Position numbers and translations under genes: made by a program. Below the pieces are notes generated by a model, which was not told the origin of the DNA, did no database searches, and saw only the letters and a list, made by a program, of their open reading frames with translations. Shown piece by piece: positions 11,153 through 23,522 of a stretch of 64,000 nt of DNA (position 1 is the first letter of the stretch; the number at the start of each line of letters is the position of its first letter). The DNA comes from Panagrolaimus kolymaensis (Eukaryota; Nematoda; Chromadorea; Rhabditida; Panagrolaimidae). The DNA is taken from positions 806,001 to 870,000 of the forward strand of contig JAJQJQ010000044.1 in the NCBI GenBank assembly GCA_028622995.1, written 5' to 3'.

Positions 11153-11999
11153 TTACAATAAACGATACAATATTCTTGCATTCTTTGTTGTTTGTTTTAT
11201 CACATCATCCACGGATATATTCTTAATTTTAGCAATAAATTCTGCACTTATTTTAATATTTGCTGGTTCATTCCTTTCATTTCTTACTGGACCAAGAACA
11301 GGTGAATCAGTTTCAAGCAAGATTTGAGTCATTGGAAGTGCTTCAATCAATGGACATTTCTGAAAAATAAAAAGTGTTAAACCATGAGATCCATGATTCT
11401 ATAAAAGCAACAACGAAAAAGGTGTTTACCTCGCCATTCAAAGAAAACGATGGAGGAATACTAAAATAATAACCTGCATCAATTCCAGGTTTAGCACTTT
11501 TTACATTTCCATTAAAAGCATGCATTTGAACATATTTTGCACCATTTTCAATTAACCATGAAATAGTTGGACGTCCAGCAGATCGAGAATGAACATTCAA
11601 AGGTAAATCAAGATCATTTGATAATTCTATTTGTTTTTTGAGAATTTCTCGTTGAAATTTCTTATCTTCTTCTTCATTCTTTATATATCTTGGAGTAAAA
11701 TCAAGTCCAACTTCACCAATTGCAACAATTTTGGAAGCATGTTGACGAAGAAAATCTTCAACTCCATTAAAATGTGACCAATTTGCTGATGAATTTTCTT
11801 TTTGAACTGGATGAATACCTAATGCAGGACGAATAAAATCAGGATAATCTTCAGATAGTTTTAAAACCTTTTCAAAATCAGAATAAAATTCAGCACAAAC
11901 TATGGCTTTTTCCACTCCAGAATCCTTTGCACGTTGAATTACTTGAGATATATCATTATCAAATTGAGAATCAGCTAAATGGCAATGAGTATCAATCAT
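11153..11999 (-). CDS. TATDN3: TatD-family metal-dependent deoxyribonuclease, TATDN3 type (258 aa)
   Basis: Two exons, 11999-11430 and 11359-11153 (570+207 nt). The start at MIDTHCHLAD is chosen because TATDN3 proteins begin there; an in-frame extension upstream lacks an ATG, and TTTTTTAG 30 bases upstream suggests a 5' UTR splice or trans-splice site. TatD motifs are visible in order: metal-binding THCH (residues 4-7), GIHPVQ, AIGEVGLDF with its catalytic Glu, NVHSRSAGRPT, MHAFNG, and LETDSPVLGP with the Asp ligand. The near-perfect LPLNVHSRSAGRPT and ISAEFIAKIKNISVDDV segments fit TATDN3 rather than TATDN1/2. Length fits the family (about 274). The role is DNA or nucleotide hydrolysis in the cytoplasm or nucleus. 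Confidence 0.9.
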
Positions 12000-12345
12000 A
12001 TTGGAAGTTGATGATTTGGATTCTAAAAAAACGATGATAAAATTTTTGATGAGAGTGAGTGAGAAAGATAAACTTTCACGTTCAGCAAATAAACAACATC
12101 GCTGAAATTCATTATTTTGAATGATGTCAAAAGACTCCCTTTTTGCCAATTACTTTTTTTTTCTCAAAAACAAATATCCAAAATATCGATGAATGAAGAA
12201 ATAACAGTAAACAAAGATATCGTATTCATTACTTGAAAAAAGCCTGAGCCAAAGGAAAATTAAGTAAAAAATTTCTAATACACAATATTCTTTATTTGTT
12301 TGTTTAATAAACTAAAACACAATCAAAAAATAAATTTGTAGACAG
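12000..12345. other. Intergenic: upstream of the TATDN3-like gene, downstream of the next F-box-like gene
   Basis: Contains the 5' flank of the nuclease gene and the 3' UTR of the two-module gene; AT-rich with an AATAAA-like signal near 12306. No further feature seen. Confidence 0.5.
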
Positions 12346-14494
12346 TTATGGTGAAAAAACAATTTTAAGAGTAGGCTTGTTGACTTGAGGTTTCCATGTA
12401 TCCATTTTAGTTTTCATCTGAGCTTGAAATTCAGCAAAATTCATTTCCACGCTAATGAGAACAAGCAAAACAGTAGCTTTAGGTGCAAGGGATTTCTAAA
12501 ATGAAAAGATATAATGGATGCAAAAATAAAAATAAAAGTCTAACCTTTAGAATATCAAACATTTGATCAGCGTTAATAGGTATTTCAAATAAAATAATAT
12601 AAAGATACTTAATTTTATTTGATTTTGGAAGCGACATTGGTTCTTTTGCATTGAGACGGTTGATACCACAAACAGTGGCACTAAAATTTTAGAAATATGT
12701 AATCAAAAATATAAGCTAGAAAAATGAAAAGCATACCAAACACTTTCGACATTAGGAAGATAGAACAGCAATTCATCAAGAGAAATAAATTGTTTACCAG
12801 CGCTTCCAACAACAGCACTATGCTCTGAATTCCAAATTTTTAATGAACCAAATAAGTTAAGAGCTTGAAAAAGTTCAAATGAGAAAAGTTGACGAGCACC
12901 AATAATAATTTTTTTGACTTCAATGCGACCAATAATTGAAAAAGAATTGCTTGTATAACCAGCAAAATCAAGCGAGTTAGTAACCCAAAGAAGTTTTCCG
13001 ATTTTGATTATTTCCATTGCATTTTCAAATACCATTTTCTTATTATCAACCATCAACGTGATCTTGCCATCGGTTTCATAATTAAGATCATCAACAATCA
13101 AGAATGGATTTCGCTTGTGAAAATACTTGCAGGTTTGTTCAAGCTTCTTCATAGTTTCAGCGTCAGCACTTTCACGGATGTAACACATATGTGGATAAGG
13201 AAAAGCAAGATATTGACGTTCCATGTTATCTTCATTGAACGAGACCTTCTTTTGTGGAACAGAAATTTCATCCATTTTGAGTTCATTTTTCATTGGTGTA
13301 AATTTTCTTTGAATAACTTGAAAGATGAGAACGAAATAGACCAAGAAAGATAAGAAATATTCCTTCCATGTTTGATGTTTGATTAAAGGACCAATTGATG
13401 CAATAACAGGTAGTTTTTCACCAGATTTAACTTTTTGATGATAGTAATTTTCATAAGCTTTCACAAAAACGCTTTGCAACCAACGAGCTCCCTTTGATGT
13501 CCTAAAAATAAGTTCTTATTAAACCATAAATATGTGGATAGAAACAACAAAGTTATATGAATTGCTTCATTAAATAAAGCTTCAACGATTAAGCCTAAAC
13601 TCGACTACATATGGCATTAACCAATGCTGCTTATTCATAATATGTCACACTTACAGAATCCACAGCGTTTTCTCAAAGTTGAAATCAACATGGATTTGAG
13701 CATCAGGTTTAACATGCTTCTGAAAAGTAATGGTTAATAGAGAAACAAAAAATTAAAGATTACCTTTAGAAATTCAAAGAAAAACTTAACATCAAATGCG
13801 CTATCGACTTGCTTGAGATACAATTGTGATATTTTGTGTTTCCAAGAAATGTGGAGTAGCTTTCTCATGGTTCCAGAAATAACGTGACAGTTATCCATGC
13901 TAAAAAAATAAAAGTTAAGAAATTAGTAAAAAGCAAATCATACATAATTTTCTGAGCATTAGGCATAAGAGCTAAGACATCTTCCAATGGGACAGGAGAT
14001 TCATTAGAGTCAACAATCGAAGAACCCGACATATCAAAACTTTCAACATTTCCAGATTTTGTTAGAATTTCCAACCCTTTAAATGGGATATCAAAACCAA
14101 GAAGCGATATTTCAGTAGCATCACATCGAAGAATTTTCTCAAATATCCATTCGTCCAAATGCTCATTGTTTGTTGCGTTTAATTTCTTCGTGAGCCAAAT
14201 GTTGTTTGTATTCATCAGAAAAACTTGAAGTTCGTTATCATTCATAATGTCGATGCATCCATCATAAGCTTCATTTTCAATTCGTTGCTTTTCTTGGTGA
14301 TGATCCAATTTTCCAATTTCCAAATTGTCGATGATGAGAAATGGCGCTTCTTTATAAAAATGCTTGCAAGTTCTGTCCAACTTCTGTTTGACTTCAGCGT
14401 CAGCTTCTTTGTTGATGAAATTGATGAGTTTCAAAGGAAACGGGAACTCTTGTTGAAGAAAATTTGATACATTGAACGAAAGCTTTTGAACCAT
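12346..14494 (-). CDS. Two-module F-box-like protein, copy 1 (600 aa, six exons)
   Basis: Exons 14494-13944, 13899-13764, 13719-13655, 13501-12737, 12680-12545 and 12495-12346 sum to 1803 nt in one frame. Module 1 (about residues 1-250) starts MVQKLSFNVSNF and carries the F-box-like FPFPLKLINFINKEA plus KLDRTCKHFYKEAPFLIIDNL. Module 2 (about 335-600) repeats this as FAFPYP-type LAFPYPHMCYIRESA plus KLEQTCKYFHKRNPFLIVDDL. The second exon of each module is 136 nt with the same phases, so the modules are duplicated exon sets. Joining is supported by a perfect GTAAGT donor at 13654, an acceptor at 13502, matching phase, and no suitable ATG at the start of module 2. Without that splice module 1 would stop at once (CTG TAA). 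Function inferred: ubiquitin-ligase substrate adaptor. Confidence 0.7.
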
Positions 14495-14884
14495 TTTTGA
14501 CGAGAAATTTTTCGAAGAATGAAATTGCTTTGAAAGTTTTCTCTTTCTTTTTTTATGAAAGAAATGTGCAAGCTCAAAATGAATAATTTGCATAGATTTT
14601 TTTAGCCTTGCAACTTTCCAATGACTAAATTTTTGCCTTATTTTACTATTTTGAAAGGTAGGATGCAATTGCCTTTCCATCGAGCCTTTCTCAATAAAGT
14701 TGCTAACAAATTAATAAATGCATTGATTTTTTGCAATAAGTTTTACAAATAAATGTAAACGTGACACACGCGTTTTTATGCTTCTGTTATATTAAGATTT
14801 GTTTTATATTGAAAGAATCAAACACACATATTGTTAAACATTTTTATTCATTAAAACATAAATTAGAAGACAATAAACATATTT
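14495..14884. other. Intergenic between the two tandem two-module genes
   Basis: Holds the minus-strand promoter of copy 1 and the 3' end of copy 2 (AATAAA-like motif near 14845 on the minus strand). No separate gene. Confidence 0.5.
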
Positions 14885-16868
14885 TTATGAAATAATTTTA
14901 AAGGTTGGCTTGTCAATTTGTGGCTTCCAAGAATCCATTTTTGCCTTCATTTGAGCTTTGAATAAATCAACATCCATTTCTTCCGCTGGCATTTCACTGA
15001 AATCAAGTTTCACTTGAGCTTTAGGAGCAAGAAAATACTAAAAAGAAAATTAGATGGTAAAAAGCAAGCGTAAAACATTACCTTAAGAGCATCAAACATT
15101 AGTTCAGCATCAATTGGTTGGTTGTGAAATTGAATTTGAAGATGTTTAATTTCGTTTGGTTGAAATTGAGGATTCCAAGGAATTAGATAACGAGAATTGA
15201 TTCCACGAACTTTGGCACTAAAATTTAAGATACATAAAACTAAATATAGTAAAACCTGTAACATACCGAATAATTTGAGCTTTAGGAAGATGAAATAGCA
15301 ATTCTTCAAGAGAAATAAGTTCTCGATCAGTGCTATTAATAAAGCCTTCGATTGAATTCCAATTTTTTACTAAACCAGATGCAGACAACATTTTGAAAAT
15401 TTCAAATGGAACTACGGCGTCTTTCATAGTGATTTCTTTAGCTTCCATACGACCAATATTTGAAAATCCATGACATATACAATTGAAAACAAGTGAATTT
15501 GTTACCCAAAGAAGTTTGACCATTTTAGATGCTTCATTTTTAAGAGTAATCTTCTTTGTATTCATTACCATATTAAGTGTATGACCACCTGTAATATGAA
15601 GATCATCAACAATCAAGAATGGATTTCGTTTGTGAAAAAATTTGCATGTTTGTTCAAGCTTCTTCATAGTTTCAGCATCGGCACTTTCACGGATGTAACA
15701 CATGTGAGGATAAGGAAAAGCAAGATATTGTCGTTCCATGTTATCTTCGTTGAAAGTTATTTTCTCAGCAGCATTCTTGAACCCAAATTTGTTTTGAATA
15801 AATTGAAAGGTTGTTGTAAAAAAATGACCATAGAAAGATAACATCCCCGGTGCTACATACTTTGGACGAATATTTGTTATAGTAGGTAACTTCTCTCCAG
15901 ACTCCATTAATTTGTAGTAAAGTTTTTCAAAAGAATATTGAAAAATGTTTTCAAGAGGTCGAATAGCCCATGATCTAAAAATTCTTTTTGTAATTAATGT
16001 TTTAAACAATCGAACAAACTTGTATTTTCTTTCGAAGTCGAAATCAACATGGATATGAGCATCAAGATCAACATGTTTCTAAAACTAACGGTTAATACGA
16101 GAAAGAAAGAAAAAGAGTACCTTTAAAAATTGAAAGAATAACATTCCATTGAATTCATCATCGACATTTTTGAGTGAGAATTCTGTGAGTTTGTTTTTCC
16201 ATGGAATTGAAAGCATCTTTGTCATCGTTTCATTAGTAATATGGCAATTATTCATGCTAGAATCTTAACAATAAAGTGAAAGTTATGAAAAGTAAAACTT
16301 ACCGAATTTTCCGAGCATTAGGCATAAGAGCCAAGACATCTTCCAATGGAATAGGAGATCCATCATAATTTTTAACCGTAGAATCAGACATATCAAAGCT
16401 TTCAACATTTCCAGATTTTGTAAGAGTTTTTAACAATTGAAATGATAGTATGTCATAATTGATGAATGAGATTTCAGGAGCATCACATCGAACAATTTTA
16501 TGAAATGTCCATTGGTCCAAACGTTCGTCCAAATGCTGATTATATGTTGCGTTTAATTTCTTTGTAATCCATATGTTGCCAGACTTGAGTAAAAACATTA
16601 GAGCTTCTTCATCACTGATAAAATCAATGCATCCATCATATTGAACATTTTCAATTCGCCGCGTATCTTCACCTTCTTCCAAATTTTTGATTTCCAAGTT
16701 GTCGATGATGAGAAATGGCGCTTCTTTATAAAAATGCTTGCAAGTTCTGTCCAACTTCTGTTTGACTTCAGCGTCAGCTTCTTTGTTGATGAAATTGATG
16801 AGTTTCAAAGGAAACGGGAAATTTTGATGATGAAAATTTGATACATTGAACGAAAGTTTTTCGACCAT
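14885..16868 (-). CDS. Two-module F-box-like protein, copy 2 (585 aa, six exons)
   Basis: Exons 16868-16303, 16256-16121, 16078-16020, 15974-15267, 15217-15082 and 15037-14885 sum to 1758 nt in frame. It is a tandem paralog of the gene at 12346-14494 (start-to-start 2374 bases). Module 1 begins MVEKLSFNVSNF with FPFPLKLINFINKEA and KLDRTCKHFYKEAPF; module 2 has LAFPYPHMCYIRESA and KLEQTCKFFHKRNPF. The join between modules is clear because the frame stays open across it. The proposed 45-nt intron (16019-15975) is a multiple of three without a stop, so either form keeps one polypeptide. A linker with a moderately hydrophobic stretch (FYGHFFTTTFQFIQ) separates the modules. Probable ubiquitin-ligase adaptor; targets unknown. 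Confidence 0.72.
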
Positions 16869-19747
16869 TTTTAACGAGAAACTTTTGAAGAATGAAATTG
16901 CTTGAAAAAAAATTTCTCTTTCTTTTTTTTTGAAAAAAGTAAATTTCAAAAATGGAGGAAGATGGCTAAAATTTACATTTTTTTCACAGAAAACAATCAA
17001 ACTTTTTTGCCTTATTTTTGTTGTTTTTCTTGCAGTTTGCAAACGAATTTCGATTGAATTTATCCATTATTGGAGACGAGGAAATTTATCAATTGCTTGC
17101 TTGTATCTATTCTCATTTTGAGATAAAAGCTTTAACATCATTTTATTCAAAGTTTTTATTTATTATAAAAAATATAAGGATAATCAAAGCACAAACATAC
17201 ATAAATGTGCAAAGAAGGTTTTAGAGAATCATTTGACGTTTTTTAAAACTGTTTGATGAACCCACTTTTTTTTGTGCTATTGTTTCTATTTTTTTTGTTC
17301 CCTTTTTTGAAACAATTGCCATAAGTATGTAATTGAACAACAAGTTTTTTTTGATGATGATGATGATGGTCATTATTAACCATTACCATCACAATTATGA
17401 GTGATACATATGCTTTCATAATCTTTATCTCTCATCCACCAACATTTATCCATCCATTCTTTCTTTTTTTTCAACTTCCAAGCTGACTGACTGGTCAGTG
17501 GGCAAAAAAAAATATGCACGTATTTGTATGTATGTAACCGATATTGCAAAAATAACCACAAAAAAAGAAGAAGAGAGGAGTTTAATCGTCCGCATATTTT
17601 TTTTTATTACAAAACAAAATGACCATGAAAATAACAAAATAAAACAAAAAAAAAAGAGGAACAAAATAACATAATGGATGGACCGGTTTCCTATGAATGG
17701 AAAGGAATGTAAAAGAATGTCCAACATGTTCGCTTTAAGCTGACCGGTTCAAAGCTCATCCTTTTTTTGTTGCTTTTTGTTTCTTTGCTTTGTTTTTGGA
17801 TAATTACTTTTTAAAAGTTAAATAATTGTTTTCGATGCCTTTTTTTCTTCGAATGTTTACTTTAAAAAAAAGGCAAAACAATTGGCAAAAAAAAAATGTG
17901 AGAAATTTTTTGTTTTTTCTTCTAAATATTTTTTTAAAACAAATATTCATCTTTGAAATTTCACTTTTCGTAAATGAGTAAGACAAGACAGACAGATATC
18001 TCAAATCCAAGACGACGACAATAATAAAAAAAGCCAATTTCAAAACTCAATGAGCCAAACAAAAAATATTTTAAGATGAAATAAAAAACTTTCAAATTTT
18101 TTTTGTGTTCGGAAACAAATTTTAAACCAGATGGATGGAATGGATGTTGTTATAGTGTTAGTCATCAGAGAATCAGTGACGGATAAATCGCATTCTCTTT
18201 TTTTTCTCACATTCAACAAACTTGACTTATAGCTTGACACATCGCATTATTAATATTCTTTTTTTTTGTTTTGTTTGAGACAATTTTGAAGATGCTTGGT
18301 TTCTCATATTTTTAAATATTATTTGATTATCAAAAAAGATGCAAAACGCAAAAAAGATAAAAATGAAAAAGAAAGAAAAACAAAGCAAATCAAATTTTTT
18401 GTTTGTCAAAAAAATAGGAAATTATAATCATCAGCTTTTAATACTTAAAAAACAAATATGTTGCAGGAGATTACTATCTTTCTTCGACGCTAATCATTTT
18501 GCATTTTTTTAATTATTAAATTTTATCAAGAAAATTTGGTGAAACTTGAATCACTTTGGTGCTATTAGAAAGTCATTACAGTAAAATAATTTTTCGATCG
18601 AAAATGAAATTTTCAATAGTATTTATTTTTTTGAGACACTTTTCATTGTTTGGACAATTAACTTTCTTAAAATTTTTGACTTACAGTTAAAAATAATTTT
18701 GTTATGAATTTTTAACGTTTCTTTTTTCATAAATAATCAAAACTCAAATTAATAAAAAAAATTTTCCAGGTCGTAGACTTCCGCTTTTTTTTTTATGCTA
18801 CTTTTTTTTTATTTCTTTTCGCTTCGGTCATTCACTTTTTTCCTTTCGAATATGCATAAATATGATTTTTTTAACGATCATCTATCTTTCAAGCCGCTTT
18901 TATTATTTTTTTAATATTTGGAACGATATTTTACTAAAAATACAAAAATAAAATGTTTGCAAACATAAAACACATAAATTTTTTGGTTGATTGCTTGGGT
19001 GGCTCTGGTTAGCTACTTGACGGTGGAGTGAAAAACTAAAACTACACTTATTTTAATTTTTTTTAAAATCCATTTCACCTCTTCTAAAAAAACTTGGCGG
19101 CTGCGGCGTCGGCAGCGATGATGATGGGTGCCAAAATATTTATCTTTTCTAATCAAACTAGTTTCAAAAAGACAAAAAACTTTTCTATTTCGTTTCGTTT
19201 TATCGCCTCATTTTTTTTGTTTTATTTTTGCAATTTTTTTTTCAAAAAAAAAAATCGGATGGGATATATCATTTTTTTCTTTTTCTTGTCATCATACAAA
19301 TAAATAAATACATTGCTGCTGCTTGCTTCTGGCTGCCGGATTACGTTTTTTTTATTTTGTTGTCATTCGTGTTGTTCGTTCGTTCGTTGGCAGCGTAAAC
19401 CTTGAATATTTTTTTTGTATGAAAATCGTTTTTCAACCAACACAACAACGACCGACGACACCGGTTTGCTTCCTTCCATCGGATGATGCATGGATGGATA
19501 AAGAAGATATTATATGGAAGGAGGAGGGAAATTGAAGAAGATCCGCCTAAAGGAAATGAAGAAAAAAAAGAGGAATAAATATATTTTGTAAAATCCCAAA
19601 AACCATCATCACAGAGAACTGAGTGGACATTCATTTATAGTTGTTGTTTTGTAGTTCTGAGTGATCAGTCATAACATTTTAAAGCTTTAATAAGCGGTCT
19701 TATTTTTTTTGACTTTTATTTTTAAAAAAATTTATTGGAAAGAAAAA
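16869..19747. other. Gene-poor AT-rich region between the F-box-like pair and the DB-module gene
   Basis: About 2.9 kb of A/T tracts and short open frames with no recognisable protein. A GATGATGATGATGATGG microsatellite lies near 17354. Somewhat less AT-rich patches near 17690-17760 and 19095-19130 (GCGGCTGCGGCGTCGGCAGC) may be regulatory for the DB-module gene. No RNA gene recognised. Confidence 0.4.
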
Positions 19748-20712
19748 ATGGTTTCAAGAAATGCCATTAAATATTTGACTTTTTGCCTTATTGCTTTGGG
19801 TTTAGCTGAACTTGGATTAGCTGTAAGTTTTTTTGACACTTTTGAAGCTCTTTTAAAAATTTGAATTTTAAAAACCATTTTACTTTTATGACTCGCAAAT
19901 TAGAAAAATATTGCACCTAAAATTTTTTGATTTTTAATTTTCATTTTTTACTCCTCAAATTTTAATTTTTGCAGTTTTATAACAAAGAATTTAATAGATA
20001 GCTAGCTAATTTTATTTTTTGGTTTCAAAACGTAGATTTATAAAAATTTATTTTACGATATTTTTTAACTTTTTAAATTCCATTTCAGTGTATGAACAAC
20101 GGCGTTTGTGGCGGCGGTGGTGGTGGATGCCCTCCTCCTCCACCTCCTGTATGCGGAGGTGGATGCCAACAAGGATATCAATGTGGCTCATTTGGTTGTT
20201 ATCGAACTCGACGAGCTCGAGCCCGTGCATCTAATACCATTTCGGTGGGTGCTCCAGAAGCTTCGCTCTTTGGCCCAAGTCGATTTGCTGCCATTTCTCG
20301 ACCTGGATCTGGCTCTGCCCTTTCAGCTGGAGCTCAACCTGTAATTCCTCAATCTCCAAATGAAGCATTTATGGCATGTTGTGAAACTCGTGGCCTTCCA
20401 GATGCATGTTTACAAAAATGCAATTTTAATACATACACTAAAGAAGCTTTAATGGGAATGTATTTCCGAACGGATGCATGCCCCATTCAAGCTGCAGCTG
20501 AAATTCAATTCTGTGCTGCTCAAGGTCGAGATCATACTGATTGCTGTGCAAGAAATGGAGTCACCACAACTATGTCCGGTGAAAAATGTTTAACTTTTTG
20601 TGACCAACGTCCTGGAAATGTTACCCAACTTGACTTCAGTTATGTTAGTTGTTATGATCGCTTTGAACAAATGAAAGCTTGCTTCTGGCATGGAGCTAAT
20701 GGAGCTTATTAA
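19748..20712 (+). CDS. Secreted DB-module protein with Gly/Pro/Cys-rich N-terminus (232 aa)
   Basis: Exon 1 (19748-19822) encodes a signal peptide (MVSRNAIKYLTFCLIALG). A 266-base intron follows, then exon 2 (20089-20712). The mature N-terminus is a compact CGGGGGGCPPPPPPVCGGGC segment, followed by an Arg-rich stretch (RTRRARARA) that could be a furin-type cleavage site. Residues about 125-230 form a DB module (Pfam PF01682): ACCETRGLPDACLQKCNF, DACPIQAAAEIQFCAAQG, DCCARNGV, CLTFCDQRPG, SYVSCYDRFEQMKACFW. DB modules are nematode-specific, disulfide-rich and extracellular; some occur in Ig-superfamily or secreted cuticle/matrix proteins. Molecular function is unknown. The long 5' flank suggests an individually regulated gene. 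Confidence 0.9.
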
Positions 20713-21146
20713 TTAACTATCAAGAAATATTCCATTCAATAATATCAAAAGTTTTTGATTCCAATGGACCTCTATCATTCATTATCGTAACTTGACAATC
20801 AAGTGTATGTGCCTGCCTATAATTTCTTAAATTTTATAATCTAATTTTATTTTATTTTTTATAATTTTTTTTGCGTTTATCTTTGTTTGTTTGTAAATTT
20901 CAGGAGTAATTCTTCTTTCATCAATTTTCATATTTGTAAAATGGTAAACATTTTTTAATTATTTTTTTGCCTTTTTTTATTATTGTAAAACTTTGGGGAA
21001 AAGCAATAAAAGTTTTTGGACTAGAAATTTTGATGACAAAATGAGATCAACACAGAAAATTAACAAAAAAAAAATTGTACAAAGAATAATAAATATGAGA
21101 TCACAATTTAAAGTAAAAATTATTTAAAGTAAAAAAAAAAGAAAGT
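20713..21146. other. Convergent 3' flanks of the DB-module and LBP/BPI genes
   Basis: 3' UTR sequence with AATAAA-like signals on both strands (around 21006 plus, around 21090 minus-facing). No gene seen. Confidence 0.45.
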
Positions 21147-23522
21147 TTAAGGCAATTGCATATGTCGAATTAAATGACCATCAGTAGCTAAATCATAAGC
21201 AAATATAAGTGTTCGAGATCGAAAGAATCCATGAATATATGAAACTCGAAGATAGGAATTTGTATCAATTGGAAATAAGGAATGAAGGTTGGATTCAATA
21301 AGTTCCTGAAAAAAAAATTTTAATTAAAAAATGGTTGACAAAAATTTTTTTATGTGGTAGTCAAACTTTTGATTTTATGTTGCAAACACAAAAAAATTTT
21401 GGTTGTGATTGTTAAAACCAAAAATTTAGAAGTTCAAATCCAAAATGTTCAAAATATCAAGAAGTTTTGATTTTTACAATTTTCTCAACAAAAAAAGAAA
21501 AAAAATTACAAACCTCAAAAATATCTTTGTTATTCTTTATTGCTTCAGGTAATATATTAATCAATTCAACAGCTTCAGGCAAATCTGATTTAACATCGCT
21601 GATTTCAATATTATTTATTGAGACTTTAGCATTCAATTTATAATCATCATCGCTACTATTTTCATCCAATAAAGCTTTAATTTCAAATCGTTCAATTAAA
21701 GAATTAATTTTAAAATTTGCAGAAATGATCGGAGTTTTTGTTGTTTGAGTTTTTAATTCAGCATTAAAATTTAGAAATAATTTTGCTCCATAATCAAGAA
21801 ATTCAACTTTTGGAGCTTCATTGAATTTTATTTTAATTGAAACTTCTTCGTTTGAATCAATCAAATTTTGGGGTAAATAACAGCCAATGCAATTTTGGTC
21901 ACAATTAAATTTCAGCAATTTTTCCATTTTTGTAAAACTTTTTTGAATTTCAAATTCTTTATTTTTAGAATTTTTAAGAAATTCATTAAAAACAAAATCA
22001 GAAATATATGTGTAAATCATGTGATCGTTATCGGATTCAAACATCTAAAAAAATATACAATAAATAAATATATTTGATTGGTGGAGGGAGGATTAGAAAG
22101 ACAGATTGAAAAAGAAACTTATACTTACTTCAACTCGAGATCGTTCATTTTCTCCATCTTTTTTTTCATCAACGCCAAATTTTCCATTTAAAGCAAAAAA
22201 TAAACTATTTTCATCAAAAATTGGTTCACGAATTAATGAGGAATCAAATTCATCATTGGTTTCAAGATCCTGGAAAATTTATATTTAGTAAATAAAAATC
22301 GAAGAGAAATTTATAAAATAAAGCAGAAAAAACTTTTTTTGGGCACAAACAAAGATAGAATTTGAATTGTTAAAAAACAAAATTTGCTTACTTTTAAAGA
22401 AATGGGAGAATTATTTAAAGCTTCATGAAATTTATTTCCAATTTTTTCTGTAATATATTTTTCAATAAAATTTTGACATATTTCTTTTGAAAGATAATCC
22501 AAAAATATTTGTTTAAATATTTCATTGGCTTGAGAAAAAAGCGGGCGTTTCATTTCAATAAATATTTCATCCACAGAAAAATCACAGTTTGAAACTTTTG
22601 AAATTAATTCATTTTTTTCATTTGTTGAACGAATTAAATCAAGTTTAAAAAATAAATTTAAACCCGAAACATCGATGTAAATTTGTCCATCTCGAACAGT
22701 TCGATATGTGCCTTTGTAGATTCCTCGAAACTGTGCAAAACCACCCGATGTTTTGATTGAAAGTGAATGGGGAGATTGAACCTAAAAAAATAGAATAAAT
22801 AATGGGATTAGAAAAAAGGGATTTAATGGAGACAATAGAGCTTAGAAGAAATTTTTAGAAATCGAAGATTAACTTTTCTTTTTTTTTTACAAAAACTCAC
22901 AATTTTTTGTTTTGAAAGTAAAAAATTTATGGAAAAGCTATTATTATTCTAGCAGCTACAGTACTCTAATATTTAATGACTTTCGGAGGAATTATTTTTT
23001 ACAGGTTTTTGGGTAGTGAAAAAAAAACAATAAAATCAAGAAATATAACTTACCTTGAAATTAATTTTAGGTTTATCAAGTTTATGTAAAGTTGTTTTCA
23101 TAATATTTACATTCATTTGTAAAGCTTTAAATTTAAAATCTGGTGTTACAAAACCATGAAATTGTTTCATCAATAATTCCATTGATTTCTAAAATTTAAA
23201 TATAAAAAAATTAATTTTTTGAATCTCAAAAAAAAAGAAAAAAAATTATTACTTCTGAAGTTAAAAGATTTGAAAGTTTTTCAGTTAAACGTATCACAAT
23301 TCCGGGTGAAGGTTCATCATTATCATCGGAATTGATATTATTAAAATTTCGTTTTTGAAGGGTTTTTTGAAGTAATAAATTTTTGCCACCGCCATTTCCA
23401 TTTAGAGACGACGACAATTCAGAACTTTTGGTGGGTTTATTGAAATTAGGAAATAAAATATATGATGAACAAATAAATGGAAATATTAATATTCCAAGAA
23501 GGTTATAATATATTATTTGCAT
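21147..23522 (-). CDS. Secreted LBP/BPI/CETP-family lipid-binding protein (541 aa, six exons)
   Basis: Exons 23522-23253, 23188-23054, 22781-22392, 22269-22129, 22044-21514 and 21305-21147 sum to 1626 nt in frame. Residues 1-20 are a signal peptide (MQIIYYNLLGILIFPFICSS). The N-terminal half has the BPI1 pattern: FRGIYKGTYRTVRDGQIYID, a central NCDFSVDEIFIEM corresponding to the conserved Cys region, and QIFLDYLSKEICQNFIEKYI. The C-terminal half resembles BPI2 (amphipathic strands, a CDQNCIGCYLP segment, and the closing YLRVSYIHGFF). Family members bind lipids such as LPS or neutral lipids in extracellular fluid; several nematode members are of unknown role. Length is slightly above the family norm of about 480. 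Confidence in the family is moderate because it rests on pattern rather than a search. Confidence 0.7.

Noticed and set aside
12000..12149. In-frame N-terminal extension of the TATDN3-like protein
   Set aside because: It lacks an ATG, and the family starts at MIDTHCH; an acceptor-like TTTTTTAG lies between.
13117..13353. Plus-strand open frame within the two-module gene
   Set aside because: Antisense to the conserved F-box-like exon.
17446..18409. Minus-strand hydrophobic open frames
   Set aside because: Translated poly-A/T tracts; no signal of a real exon or family.
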